A DNA stretch of 64,000 bases, from assembly GCA_003550325.1 (NCBI GenBank), contig QKWP01000417.1:80708-144707 (forward strand). The letters run 5' to 3'. Both the position numbers and the translations under genes were made by a program. Each line of letters begins with the position of its first letter. The stretch's first letter is position 1. The notes beneath the pieces were generated by a model, which worked only from the letters and a program-made list of their open reading frames with translations, did no database searches and had not been told where the DNA came from. Positions 21,601-33,557 of the stretch are shown piece after piece. The DNA comes from Gigaspora rosea. Taxonomy: Eukaryota; Glomeromycota; Glomeromycetes; Diversisporales; Gigasporaceae.

Positions 21601-24057
21601 TCTACCTCATCCCCAAACTGTAGGCTCTTTCTTACAATACATACTAGAATTTTACTCTATGTTTTACTCAGACCAATATATCAAAATTTCTATCAAACCA
21701 CATCCTCAAATTGACTATGTTTCATAGAAGTACATATTTACCTTCCATATAAAAACTTATTACTAGGTCACTTTATATTTCCACCTTTTGGAAAGCTACC
21801 AAACTTTTGTAATATAGAGCTTAAACCATTCAATAATGACTTTCAAATACTAGTCTTTTCTAATAATCTTTTCTTTTTAACACCTAACCTACAAAATTCT
21901 ATACCACTAAATTCTAATACAAATACAACTCCTATATCCAATTTTCAAAACAATATGAACAATTATAGTACACCTCCACATATACCAAATCAAACTATAA
22001 TACTTGAATCTGAATATCTTATAAAAATAGCCTCATTTAACACAAATGGTCTCCTACAACTAACAAAAAAACTGCTTATTGAAGAAACCTTAAATCAAAA
22101 TCTATATAATATCTTTGGTCTTTCGGAAACTCATTTGACCCAAAAAGATAGCAAAATTCTAAACAACAAAATCAAAAACTATACTAGTTTCTAGAGCTTT
22201 TTCTCCAATCCACATCAAGCTGGTGTAGAAATTTTTATCTATAACAAAATCTCCAAATATGTCGCATGCACTCACAATTTTAATGCCCATATAATAGGTC
22301 TTGATCTTTATTTTAAAAATACTCCTATAAGACTACTTCAAATATATATTCCTACTACTGAAAAAAAACATTCTGAAAAGAAATACAAGAACAAATTATT
22401 ATATTGTATCAAAATTCTAAATATCGTTATATAATTATAGGAGACTTTAATAGTGTTCCTAACCCTCGAATCGACTGTTTCCCATCTAAAAAAACATCAA
22501 TTCCAGAAACCCAACTTATTAAATATCTTATTAGTCACCAATATAATGACATTTATTATTTCTTCTTCCCCAACTCTACATTTCAATGTTCAAATATTCA
22601 ACGTAGAATTGATCAAATCTGGACTAATCTGAGTATTACAAATATAGATTATACAGATATTCTTTCAAACAATCTTTTTGAGTCAGATTACAATACTATT
22701 ATATTAGAATTATCTGTTATAATTAACAAACCAAAACTATGCAAACAACACAAAAGAAAAATGTTTCTCTGGAAAAATAGCTCCAAAAAAGATTTAGAAA
22801 AGTATACAAATTAAACTACACAAAATTTGCAAAAACTACATACACAAATAGATCAAATTACTAACCAAAACCAGCTTAACAACTTTTGGAATAAACTTCA
22901 AAAACTCTCATTAAAGCTGCTACCAAACATATTCCTTTTTACAAAATTAACACTATTAAAAAAATCAAAGAAACCCCAACATCAAAACAAACTCTTCTTT
23001 TCTACAGATTTAAAGAAATACAATATCTCAAAAATCCCCTTTTCTCTTCTAACTTCTCTTTACTTTTTGTGAAAAATATTTTTCACAATACTCTGACTGT
23101 CTATTTCAATTACCAACACCTACTCTATTACAAATTAAAGAAGAATTTCAGCAAATTAAAACCACTCTTAATATCCAAAAACAACAAATCACCTGCAAAG
23201 AGATTCAACAAAAAATCGAAAACTGTAACCAATCCTTTTTAGAAACTCCAAAACTTTTCTACAAAAAAATTCTTAAAAAATACAATAATATACATATAGA
23301 TAGACTGTTTCTTGAAAACTCACTCCTTACAGAACATAACGAAATTCTTAATGCAATTCATAATCACTTTAATAAATACTTTAAGAAAAACCTCTCCAAC
23401 CAATTCTACCCTCTTCAGAATTCTACAATATCTATGAGCCACATCCTGAATATGAAAAACACTACTACAACTTATTTCAGGATATTACAAATCAAGAATA
23501 GCAAGATATCCTAACAAATCTTCCAAACCAAAAAGCAGCAGGCCCTTTTGAAATCTGCTATAAACACATCAAATATGCTAGTTACAAAGCACAAACACTC
23601 TTTAAAAAATTTTTTAACAAATGCTTTCAACTTCAAAAAGTTTCTACAGACTAGAAATCCTCTAATATTTTTCTTATTCCAAAAAAATCTAATTGGGACT
23701 TTACTCTTAATCAAGTGCGCCCAATTTTTATTATTAAACTTTCAAAAAAACTTTTACTAAAATCTTTACAAAACAACTAGATCAAATCATTTCTAATAAT
23801 TATCTTTTATCTGACCTAAATTTTGCTGCTTTTAAAAACTTTTTAACTCATATTCCCATTCAAATCCTCCATAATACTATTGAAAACTATAAAATATACA
23901 ACAAAGAAGCTTGGATCCTTTTTCAAGATATGTCAAAAGCTTTTGACAAAATCAATATTTCATGACTACAAAATACTTGCAAAAGAATTAGTATTCCTAG
24001 TTCAGGCATCAATTTGATTACTAAACTACACTCATCAAGACAGGCAAGAATCATTAC
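21600..24057 (+). pseudogene. LINE-2, 5' part: endonuclease and N-terminal RT (broken)
   Basis: The endonuclease blocks are IKIASFNTNGLLQLTKK, IFGLSETHLTQ (catalytic Glu), GDFNSVPNPRID and RRIDQIWTNLSITNIDYTD (about 22010-22650). The RT then follows in several frames: a finger region (22830-23700) and the palm block WILFQDMSKAFDKINIS near 23910-23965, running to RQARIIT at 24057. Stops and shifts occur throughout (for example TAG at 22192). The reading is cut at 24057 by the TIR element 24058-40008 and resumes at 40017. Unlike LINE-1 it is on the plus strand and has a C-terminal RNase H-like domain and a zinc-finger end (see 45234-45940 and 47760-48480). Confidence 0.85.
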
Positions 24058-24099
24058 AGGACCCTGAAGGATACATATAATACTAAGATCTGGTTTTGT

Positions 24100-24930
24100 A
24101 TAGACTTATTATATAATTATTCAATATGTTGTATGTTTAAATTTGTATAACCAACAGGTAATTTTTTGAAAAGTCAGATGTTTATTTGTATAACAAAGAT
24201 GATCTTTATAACAAGTTAGTTCTTTATTTTGGTTTGTTTTTTTTTGTTGTTAAGGTGAGGTTTTGCCTTTATCTTTATTAATAAAATGTGTGAGATTCCT
24301 CATAGGGTTTCTCGAATTACAAATTATTATACAAGAATTAAGACTCAGACTATAGATCTATCTAAATTATCTGCAACCTAAACCTACTAGAGTGGTTAAA
24401 ACTCACCTAGATTTGGATATGGAGAATAGAATTAGTAGGACAACTATATTTGATCCAATTATATCTATTTTTCTAAGTGCTAGCCCAAGAGGTGGGCAAG
24501 TATTTGTATTGTTTTCATGTGGTTGGTCTGGTAGACTACATATACAATTATAGGTAGTTCTTTATTTTGTATAACAGAACTAAATTTAAAACAGTTAGAG
24601 ATTGCAAATGCTTATTTTTGGTACTGATAGGGCATGGTTTACTACCGTAGATTCCTAAAAATAAGCTATTTTTTTTTAGATTTAAATATCGGAAGTTTAT
24701 TTTGAAGTATTATAACTTTTTAAGGAATTTGTACACAATAAGGAGGTAGCTTATTTTAGAAATATAAATCCTAAAAAGGTTTATTTATCTCAATGTTTAC
24801 TTTTAAAATTTATTTCGCGTACTAATACACATTCCGATGTAAATAAATACAAACAAATACCTTTTTTATTATTATAATAATTATATAATTTAATTTTAAA
24901 TTTTAAAAGTCATTGTAAAAGATTTAATAA
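24100..24930. other. left interior of the TIR element, no gene
   Basis: No convincing frame. Words such as TTTGTATAACA recur (near 24147, 24197 and 24578) and could be subterminal binding motifs. Confidence 0.4.
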
Positions 24931-24934
24931 TTCA

Positions 24935-25600
24935 GATTTGACGATTTTGATACCATTCAAATCGTCTCATCGAGACGAATCGAATGGTACCAAAATCATT
25001 AAATTTAGATCACTGTAGCACAAGATATTAATAATTTTATAATTTTATAAAATCTTAACGATCTTGATAACCAGTAATCCAAATTTGATGATTTTGGTAC
25101 CATTCAATTCGTCTCGATGAGATGGTTCGAATGTACCAAAATCATCAAAATCGGATCACTAGATCACAAGATATCTATGAAAAACTTTTGTAACACAATT
25201 TATACTGTATAAAGATTTTATATAAAATTGTAATACAAACGTTTTGCGTAGATATCTTGTGATCTAGTGATCCGATTTTGATTATTTTACCATTCGAACC
25301 GTCTCATCGAGACGAATCGAATGGTACCAAAATCATCAAAATCGGATCACTAGATCACAAGATATCTACGAAACGTTTGTTATGCAATTTATACTGTATA
25401 AAGATTTTATATAAAATTGCATTACAAACGTTTTTCGTAGATATCTTGTGATCTAGTGATCCAATTTTGATTATTTTAGTATCATTCGATTCGTCTCGAT
25501 GAGACAGTTCGATGTTACCAAAATCATCAAAATCAGATTGCTAGATCACAAGATATCTACGAAAAACGTTTGTAATGCAATTTTATATAAAAATCTTTGA
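24935..25600. repeat. array of nested hairpin modules (left arm)
   Basis: A self-complementary unit repeats at about 190-200 bp. It consists of AAGATATCTTGTGATCTAGT, then GATTTTGATGATTTTGGTAC, then CATTCGATTCGTCTCGATGA with its mirror, joined by ACGTTTGTAATGCAATTTTA spacers. The outer part (ATTCAGATTTGACG..) pairs with sequence ending near 27150. The centre of the whole structure, 25600-26690, is largely unique. Confidence 0.9.
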
Positions 25601-26689
25601 AATAATTTATACATTGCACGTGTGATGTTGTCGCACCTGCTGTAGATCATAAAATCAGGTGTAATGTAAAATCTAAACAAATAAAATAACCCATCTTTTT
25701 TTCATTGAATAGGATGTATAGATTGTGTATATGGGCGAGAGGGGGTTTTATAGTAAAATTTTGCAAGGAATTTTTTTTGTTAGAATCCTATGCATAGTGG
25801 AAGTTTATTTTGATTGGTTGTTAAAATACCCCAGAAAAATATAGATCATTCTTCGGATAAAGTATCGGCTATGCCTGGATAAAATTTTATTACTCACGAA
25901 ACTTTCTCAATATTTTCTAAAGGCGCGTATTATATTCTTACAATACATTAATTAGGGTTCATAACTATTCATATTTCACAGTATATACAATATTATTTTA
26001 TTTCGTGATAAGTAAAATATTTATTTTACAACAAATACTCTAAGTTTTGCGACACAATCTGCTGAATACATGAACATTTCTAAACACTGCTACTATAAAA
26101 AGTTTTATAAACCATTTATAATCTAAATATAATGAAAAGGTAGAGTTTGGAATGTTAGTTTCGAATACGTAGTACTTTTTACTTAAAGAAAACAAAGTAG
26201 AACTATGTAGTTGAGACAACTTTCACTTACTAATTGCTTAGGTCATCGAAACACCTTCCGACCTTTCAAAACTTTTACTTCTCATTTAGTTTCTCAATCT
26301 TTTGCATCCTATTGCATCAGTTGTTAAAAAACAGTAGGTTTAAAGGTAAAAAAACGATATATTAAGTCATCATAGTAGTTACGTATTGCAGAAAAAAATT
26401 TTATACATCGTGACTATCTTTACTTATTAAAGGTACTTTAAAAATTACAATTGACAATATAAAAAAAAAGATCTTCACCAATCAAATTTATCCTTAATAT
26501 AACTAATCAAAATGAACTTCCACTATGCTAGAATCCTAAGAGTAGTTTTATATATTCAATTTTAAGTTATAGACGATTTTTGACAAAACGAACGTTTGTT
26601 TTGAATTTTTTGATCGTGTAACGTTACACCTGATCTTGAAATTTGATTGGGAAAGCGACATATAAGGCGCATCGCATGGGGCAATGAAT
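25601..26689. other. central region between hairpin arrays, no gene
   Basis: Near its two borders ATCAGGTGTAATGT (about 25655) and ACGTTACACCTGAT (about 26620) form an inner inverted pair. The remaining sequence has no usable frame. Confidence 0.4.
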
Positions 26690-27155
26690 AAAATTACTCA
26701 AAATCTTTATATAGTATAAATTGCGTAATCAATGTTTTTCGTAGATATCTTGTGATCTGGTAATCCGATTTTGATGATTTTGGTACCATTCGATTCGTCT
26801 CGATGAGACGGTTCGAATGGTACTAAAATTGTCAAAATCCGACCACTAGATCACAAGATATCTACGCAAAACGTTTGTAACACAATTTTATATAAAAATC
26901 TTTATATAGTATAAATTGCGTTACAAACGTTTTCGTAGATATCTTGTGATCTAATGATCCGATTTTGATAATTTTGGTACCATTTGAACCATATCATCGA
27001 GACGAATTGAATGGTACCAAAATCATCAAATTTGGATTACTGGTTATCAAGATCGTTAAGATTTTATAAAAATTATAAAATTATTAATATCTTGTGCTAC
27101 AGTGATCTAAATTTAATGATTTTGGTACCATTCGATTCGTCTCAATGAGATTGCG
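26690..27155. repeat. array of nested hairpin modules (right arm)
   Basis: Same modules as 24935-25600 in mirrored order, ending with CTCAATGAGATT. Together the two arms give a foldback of about 2.2 kb. Confidence 0.9.
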
Positions 27156-27241
27156 CTACTATAAATTTGCTGATGTAATATTTTTTTTATATAAACTCAA
27201 ATCTGAAATTGTATAATTTATAGTAAAATTTGAACTTATAT

Positions 27242-27837
27242 TGTTATAGTACCGGAAGCCTTCCTTAATTCTGATAAAGTAACAATCACACGGCTCTTGA
27301 GATCCCTTACTTTGGGCGTGAAGCAGTGTGCAAGAGGGAAGTATAGTTTCCTTTATGTCTGTAAGAAACTACACACTTCTCTATGGCAGTTTGATATAAA
27401 ACAACAAGAGATAATAGACAGTTTATTAATTTAACAAGAGGGCTATTCCAAGGTGTCTGTTCCTTAGAAATCCCAAAAGTTTATTAATAATAAGAGAGGA
27501 GGATAATAATTATAAAGGTAAGATAAAATACAATGTCTGGATCTATCTAAAACTAAGGGAAATAAGGTGGGTTTATATATCTATTGAGCTAAGCGTCGCT
27601 AAGTGTCGTTAAGCGTCGCTAAGCGTCATTAAATGTTACTAAGCTTCGTTAAGCGTCGCTAAGTGTCGTTAAGCGTCACTAAGCATTTTTAAGCGTCACT
27701 AAGCGTCATTGAGTGTCATTGTACATCAATTTCACTTATCACTATTACTAAATACAGTTATTACTAAATTTTCTTATTAAGTTCTAATTTTCTAACTAAT
27801 TTCTACCAAAATTAACTAAAACCTATTTTTTATAACA
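27242..27837 (-). repeat. 3' LTR (left)
   Basis: 596 bp, starting TGTTATAGTACC and ending TATAACA. It contains a 10-bp tandem array (TAAGCGTCGC and variants, about 13 units, 27590-27722). Compared with the other LTR over the first 350 bp I count 18 differences, all transitions. Confidence 0.93.
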
Positions 27838-27851
27838 ATTCTCTCCCCTTT
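27838..27851 (-). promoter_or_regulatory. polypurine tract
   Basis: On the minus strand AAAGGGGAGAGAAT abuts the 3' LTR, as expected for the plus-strand primer of an LTR retrotransposon. Confidence 0.85.
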
Positions 27852-28014
27852 AAGAACAAACTCCGTGAGTTCCAATTTGGGGAAGAACTTGAGAAAGTTC
27901 GGCATCAGTTAACCTCGTGATCATTGTATAAGTAATATAGGTTGTTCGGGAGATGTTTTCTATAGGTTGGTTGGAGCAAAGCAATCTTATCTGTTTGGCA
28001 CACTTCCATGTGTC

Positions 28015-28548
28015 TCAGGCTCTTCTTTCTCCTTGAGTATTCTCAATTATAGATTGAATATCCTCATGAGCATTAGGATGCTTGTCTATAAGATCACCAA
28101 GGTAATAATAGGCTTCAAGCAGTTTATTTTGATCTTGTCTGTTTCTAGTTCGAGTTTTGATTCGTTTGAGAATTTTCTGCAATTTCTTTTGATACGTTAT
28201 TCCAGTATGCAGAGGAATAGAAGTCTGAGTTAGAGGTCCACAAGGTTGGATAATATCTTGTATAATTCTGCTTAATTTTTCAGATAATGAAGCAGGTGTG
28301 ACTTCTTCTTGATTAGTAATTGGAACCGTTAATGTTTCTTCTTGTATATCTTCTAATTCTAAGTTTTGGTTCATTTCTTCTGTGTTATTTACTTCTGGTA
28401 AATTAATTTCTAATTGTTCTGTCTCTTCTAGAGTATTCAGAAAATTATTTGAGTCTGGCTCAAGAAAAGAAATAATTAAATTAGTGAGGTCAATAGTCTG
28501 AGTAGCATTATCATTATAACATAACATACACATTGTGATGTAATCCAC
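28015..28548 (-). pseudogene. C-terminal extension of Pol or separate small ORF
   Basis: A 177-residue acidic frame downstream of the integrase in element order. It starts with MDYITMCMLCYND, has a Glu/Asn-rich middle, and ends in a basic helical section (KKLQKILKRIKTRTRNRQDQ). I recognise no domain. It could be the tail of the polyprotein joined by a frameshift near 28560, or a separate product. Confidence 0.45.
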
Positions 28549-30375
28549 AATGTATTATTTTTGGCGACATCATCTTGTTTCCATGTCTGAAAAAGGTATT
28601 GGAGGGCTAACAAGGTTTGAGGTTGTAATGTAGAGGTGATCATTTTTGGGAAAATTCCAAAAGGGGTAGTTGTATAAATATATTTTGAGGTTTTACGAAT
28701 TAAATTGTGTGTTTTATCCCTTTGTAGATCAAATTTTTTTTAGAAATTTCCAGGAGAATCAATAACAACTACTGGTTCCCATGTTTGTGGCTCGTAATAT
28801 TTAGCAAGACGATCACTATTATAATATTTTTGTAAAATCTTTCCTTCTATTGTCCGTAATTTATAAGCACCATTGTCTAATTTCTCATGGATAAGGAAAG
28901 GTCCAAATCTTTTGTTTTCAAATTTGGCTAAGTGTGAGGCTTCTAGTTCCTTTCTTTGTATCCATACTTTATCACTAATTTCAAATGTCTCTGTTCGAAT
29001 ATTAGCATCAAAATGGACTTTTTGTTTCTGCTGTGATCATTCAGTATTTTGTCAGGCCTAATTCTGGTAATTTGGTAATTTTTCTATTAAATCATAAGCA
29101 TGTTGGAGGATACTTCTTTGCAAGTCTATTTCATTATCAATTTTTGTAGGTTCTACTGGAAAAAGTGCTTCGATTGTAAGGTGGCATATCTCCTATATAT
29201 AAGTTGAAAGGGGTATATCCTGTGGTAGTATGTCTTTTTGTTCTATATGCTAAGAGGACAGCAGGTATATACAAATCCCAATCATCATCTTCTTTCACTT
29301 TTGCAAGTGATTTACACAATATTCTATTAAACCTTTCTACCATACCATTTGTTTGAGGGTGGTAGGGAGAAGAGAATTTATGCTTGATAAGCAATTTCTC
29401 GCAGAGGATTCTAATTGTTTCACTAATAAAATTGTGACCTTGGTCTGATAGAATAATTTTTGGAGTTCCATGTCTACAGATTATCTTCTCAAAGATAAAC
29501 TGAGCAAGTGTATTAGCACTAGCATCTGGAATAGCACGAGCTTCTGGCCATCGTGTTAGGTATTCGGTAGCAACAATAATATATCGATTGTTTTGTTTAG
29601 TTATAGGCAAAGGGCCTACAAGATCAATTCCAACACGTTCAAAAGCTCTTCCAATTTGTATAGGGTGTAAAGGTTCTTTTCTATGACCTTTTTGTCTTCT
29701 TTGGCATTTCTCACAAGTCTTCACATATCTTGTATATCTCGATACATTTGATCCCAATAGTAATGTTCTGATATTTTATAATACATAGTGTCTGTTCCCA
29801 AATGTCCAGCAGTGGGATGCTTATGAATCATATATAATACTGGTTCAACTTCTGTCTATTTTATAACTCTAAGGGGTCTGTCTGGGTTTCTTTTATTCTT
29901 CTTATAGAGAAGGTGATGTCTAATTTCAAAATATTTAGCCTGGGTCATAAGTCGTTTCTGTTCTTGGTCAGTAAGTCCATCTGGGAATTGGTCTGTGTCC
30001 AAATAGTGGTAGAGATTATAATATTGGTCAAGATTCATATAATTTATTGGGTATAGTTGTCTAAATCGATAACCGTGAGAGGGCATCAACATTTGAATGT
30101 ATTCGATCTGGTTTATGAATAATTCCAAAATTGTATAGTTGAAGCTTCAAGATCCATCTTCTAATTCTTCCTTTGGGTTCAGCAGTACGTAACCATTTCA
30201 ATGCTGAGTGGTCTGTAACTAAGATGAATTTTGTAGCATCTAGGTATTTGTGGAAATGTTTTATGGCCCATACAACTGCAGCACATTCTAGTTCAGTTGC
30301 TGTATAATTCATTTCTTCTTTCCGCAGGCTTTTACTAGCATAGACAATAGGGTGTTCTTTTCCATTTCTATCTAG
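28549..30375 (-). pseudogene. RNase H and integrase, copy 1 (broken)
   Basis: RNase H: TATELECAAVVWAI (catalytic Glu) and LVTDHSALKWL (Asp) at 30061-30312. Integrase: zinc-binding HKHPTAGH (about 29800-29825) and CEKCQRR, then the DDE core with GIDLVGPLP, LSDQGHNF and HPQTNGMVERFNR; the second Asp and the Glu are 35 residues apart, the canonical spacing. A chromatin-binding-type C-terminal region (KVWIQRKELEASHLAKFENK) lies at about 28870-29010. Stops (for example TAG near 29858) and a frameshift near 29745 break it. Nearly identical to copy 2, offset 3182 bp. Confidence 0.88.
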
Positions 30376-31405
30376 TTAACTTAAGGTGGCACCAAAACCA
30401 TTGTAAGAAGCATCGGTAGAAAGAATAAATATTTCTTTAAAGTTGGGGTAGGCTAATATGAAGACAGTAATGAGTCTAGAATTTAATTCTTCAAAAGCTT
30501 TTTGCTGTTTGTCTTGCCAGTGATAGGGTTCATCTTTTTGCACAAGAGAATTCACAATTGATGAGAAGTTTTGAATAAATTGACGATAGTATCCTGCAAG
30601 TTCAAGGAAAGATCGAAGGGCTGTAAGGTTTTTAGGGAGTTGAATCCATTGGACAGCTTCTACTTTTTGAGAGTTAGGGGCAATACCTTTAGCAGAGATT
30701 AGGTGTCCAAGAAAAGGTAGTTGGTGCATCCAAAAAGGACCCCGAGCTATACATAGATAGGTCACTATTTGCTTTTGCTTATTTTTGACAATTTTTTTGT
30801 AGATCTTTTCTATATTTGGTAATATTAATGCTTATTTTTGACTATTTTCTGTAGATCTTTTCTATTTTTAGTAATATATTAAGATTTTTTAAAATAGTTA
30901 GCTGTTCATAGATTGCTCGGGGTCCTATCCAAAAGGTACACTTTTTTATAATAAGTCTGAGTCCTGCTTGTTTAATTCTATTAAATACTCTTTTTAAATG
31001 GGTCAAGTGTTCATCAAATGTTTTAGAATAAACAATTGTATCGTTTAAGTACACAACTACAAATTTTCATGCAATTCCTTTATATACATGATCCATCAGT
31101 CTTTGGAAAGTTGCAGGAGCATTGCAAAGACCAAAAAGCATTACATTAAATTCATAAATTCCGTATCGTGTAGTAAAAGCAGTTTTCTCTTTGTCACAGG
31201 GGTCCATGGCAATTTGCCAATATCCACTTGCAAGATCGAGAGTAGAGAACCAAGAGCATCCTGTAAGAGCATTAAGCATTTCATCAATGCGAGGTAGAGG
31301 GTAAGCATCCTTTTTGGTAACAGCATTTACTTTTCTGTAGTCTACACAGAATCGTAATTTGCCATTTTTCTTTCGTACTAGAACAACAGGTGAGGTCCAA
31401 GGGCT
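30376..31405 (-). pseudogene. reverse transcriptase, copy 1 (broken, truncated by gap)
   Basis: RT blocks FCVDYRKVNAVTKKDAYPLP, LDLASGYWQIAMDP, FGLCNAPATFQRLM, then a TGA and VVVYLNDTIVYS. The YxDD box reads YLND, losing a catalytic Asp. A MITE (30736-30926) splits the protein after KKCTFW. The reading resumes as FLGHLISAKGIAPNSQKVEA and continues into the connection and the first RNase H block (STDASYNGFGATLS). A TAA follows where the copy reads S*LDRNG. Confidence 0.88.
30736..30926. mobile_element. 191-bp MITE, AGGACCCCGA ends, 8-bp TSD (copy 1)
   Basis: The ends are AGGACCCCGAGCTATACATA and, in complement, AGGACCCCGAGCAATC. Flanks are perfect ATCCAAAA repeats (30728-30735 and 30927-30934). 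The interior has two tandem copies of a GCTTATTTTTGAC..GTAGATCTTTTCTAT unit. Inserted in the RT of the LTR element. Confidence 0.9.
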
Positions 31406-31753
31406 NNNNNNNNNNNNNNNNNNNNNNNNNNNNNNNNNNNNNNNNNNNNNNNNNNNNNNNNNNNNNNNNNNNNNNNNNNNNNNNNNNNNNNNNNNNNNNN
31501 NNNNNNNNNNNNNNNNNNNNNNNNNNNNNNNNNNNNNNNNNNNNNNNNNNNNNNNNNNNNNNNNNNNNNNNNNNNNNNNNNNNNNNNNNNNNNNNNNNNN
31601 NNNNNNNNNNNNNNNNNNNNNNNNNNNNNNNNNNNNNNNNNNNNNNNNNNNNNNNNNNNNNNNNNNNNNNNNNNNNNNNNNNNNNNNNNNNNNNNNNNNN
31701 NNNNNNNNNNNNNNNNNNNNNNNNNNNNNNNNNNNNNNNNNNNNNNNNNNNNN
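31406..31753. other. assembly gap (348 N)
   Basis: The gap falls exactly between two copies of the same 2.83-kb sequence, so it is probably a failed contig join. Confidence 1.
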
Positions 31754-33557
31754 ATCTTGTTTCCATGTCTGAAAAAGGTATTGGAGGGCTAACAAGGTTT
31801 GAGGTTGTAATGTAGAGGTGATCATTTTTGGGAAAATTCCAAAAGGGGTAGTTGTATAAATATATTTTGAGGTTTTACGAATTAAATTGTGTGTTTTATC
31901 CCTTTGTAGATCAAATTTATTCTAGAAATTTCCAGGAGAATCAATAACAACTACTGGTTCCCATGTTTGTGGCTCATGATATTTAGCAAGACGATCACTA
32001 TTATAATATTTTTGTAAAATCTTTCCTTCTATTGACTGTAATTTATAAGCACCATTGTCTAATTTCTCATGGATAAGGAAAGGTCCAAATCTTTTGTTTT
32101 CAAATTTGGCTAAGTGTGAGGCTTCTAGTTCCTTTCTTTGTATCCATACTTTATCACTAATTTCAAATGTCTCTGTTCGAATATTAGCATCAAAATGGAC
32201 TTTTTGTTTCTGCTGTGATCATTCAGTATTTTGTCAGGCCTAATTCTGGTAATTTGGTAATTTTTCTATTAAATCATAAGCATGTTGGAGGATACTTCTT
32301 TGCAAGTCTATTTCATTATCAATTTTTGTAGGTTCTACTGGAAAAAGTGCTTCGATTGTAAGGTGGCATATCTCCTATATATAAGTTGAAAGGGGTATAT
32401 CCTGTGGTAGTATGTCTTTTTGTTCTATATGCTAAGAGGACAGCAGGTATATACAAATCCCAATCATCATCTTCTTTCACTTTTGCAAGTGATTTACACA
32501 ATATTCTATTAAACCTTTCTACCATACCATTTGTTTGAGGGTGGTAGGGAGAAGAGAATTTATGCTTGATAAGCAATTTCTCGCAGAGGATTCTAATTGT
32601 TTCACTAATAAAATTGTGACCTTGGTCTGATAGAATAATTTTTGGAGTTCCATGTCTACAGATTATCTTCTCAAAGATAAACTGAGCAAGTGTATTAGCA
32701 CTAGCATCTGGAATAGCACGAGCTTCTGGCCATCGTGTTAGGTATTCGGTAGCAACAATAATATATCGATTGTTTTGTTTAGTTATAGGCAAAGGGCCTA
32801 CAAGATCAATTCCAACACGTTCAAAAGCTCTTCCAATTTGTATAGGGTGTAAAGGTTCTTTTCTATGACCTTTTTGTCTTCTTTGGCATTTCTCACAAGT
32901 CTTCACATATCTTGTATATCTCGATACATTTGATCCCAATAGTAATGTTCTGATATTTTATAATACATAGTGTCTGTTCCCAAATGTCCAGCAGTGGGAT
33001 GCTTATGAATCATATATAATACTGGTTCAACTTCTGTCTATTTTATAACTCTAAGGGGTCTGTCTGGGTTTCTTTTATTCTTCTTATAGAGAAGGTGATG
33101 TCTAATTTCAAAATATTTAGCCTGGGTCATAAGTCGTTTCTGTTCTTGGTCAGTAAGTCCATCTGGGAATTGGTCTGTGTCCAAATAGTGGTAGAGATTA
33201 TAATATTGGTCAAGATTCATATAATTTATTGGGTATAGTTGTCTAAATCGATAACCGTGAGAGGGCATCAACATTTGAATGTATTCGATCTGGTTTATGA
33301 ATAATTCCAAAATTGTATAGTTGAAGCTTCAAGATCCATCTTCTAATTCTTCCTTTGGGTTCAGCAGTACGTAACCATTTCAATGCTGAGTGGTCTGTAA
33401 CTAAGATGAATTTTGTAGCATCTAGGTATTTGTGGAAATGTTTTATGGCCCATACAACTGCAGCACATTCTAGTTCAGTTGCTGTATAATTCATTTCTTC
33501 TTTCCGCAGGCTTTTACTAGCATAGACAATAGGGTGTTCTTTTCCATTTCTATCTAG
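31754..33557 (-). pseudogene. RNase H and integrase, copy 2 (broken)
   Basis: Same motifs and same breaks as copy 1 at an offset of 3182 bp (integrase core 32319-32939, RNase H 33243-33494). The few differences I can see lie close to the N gap (for example near 31915 and 32035). Treated as the same locus seen twice. Confidence 0.85.

Noticed and set aside
31067..31825. Long frames across the second N run
   Set aside because: Same reason; the real frames end at the gap edges.
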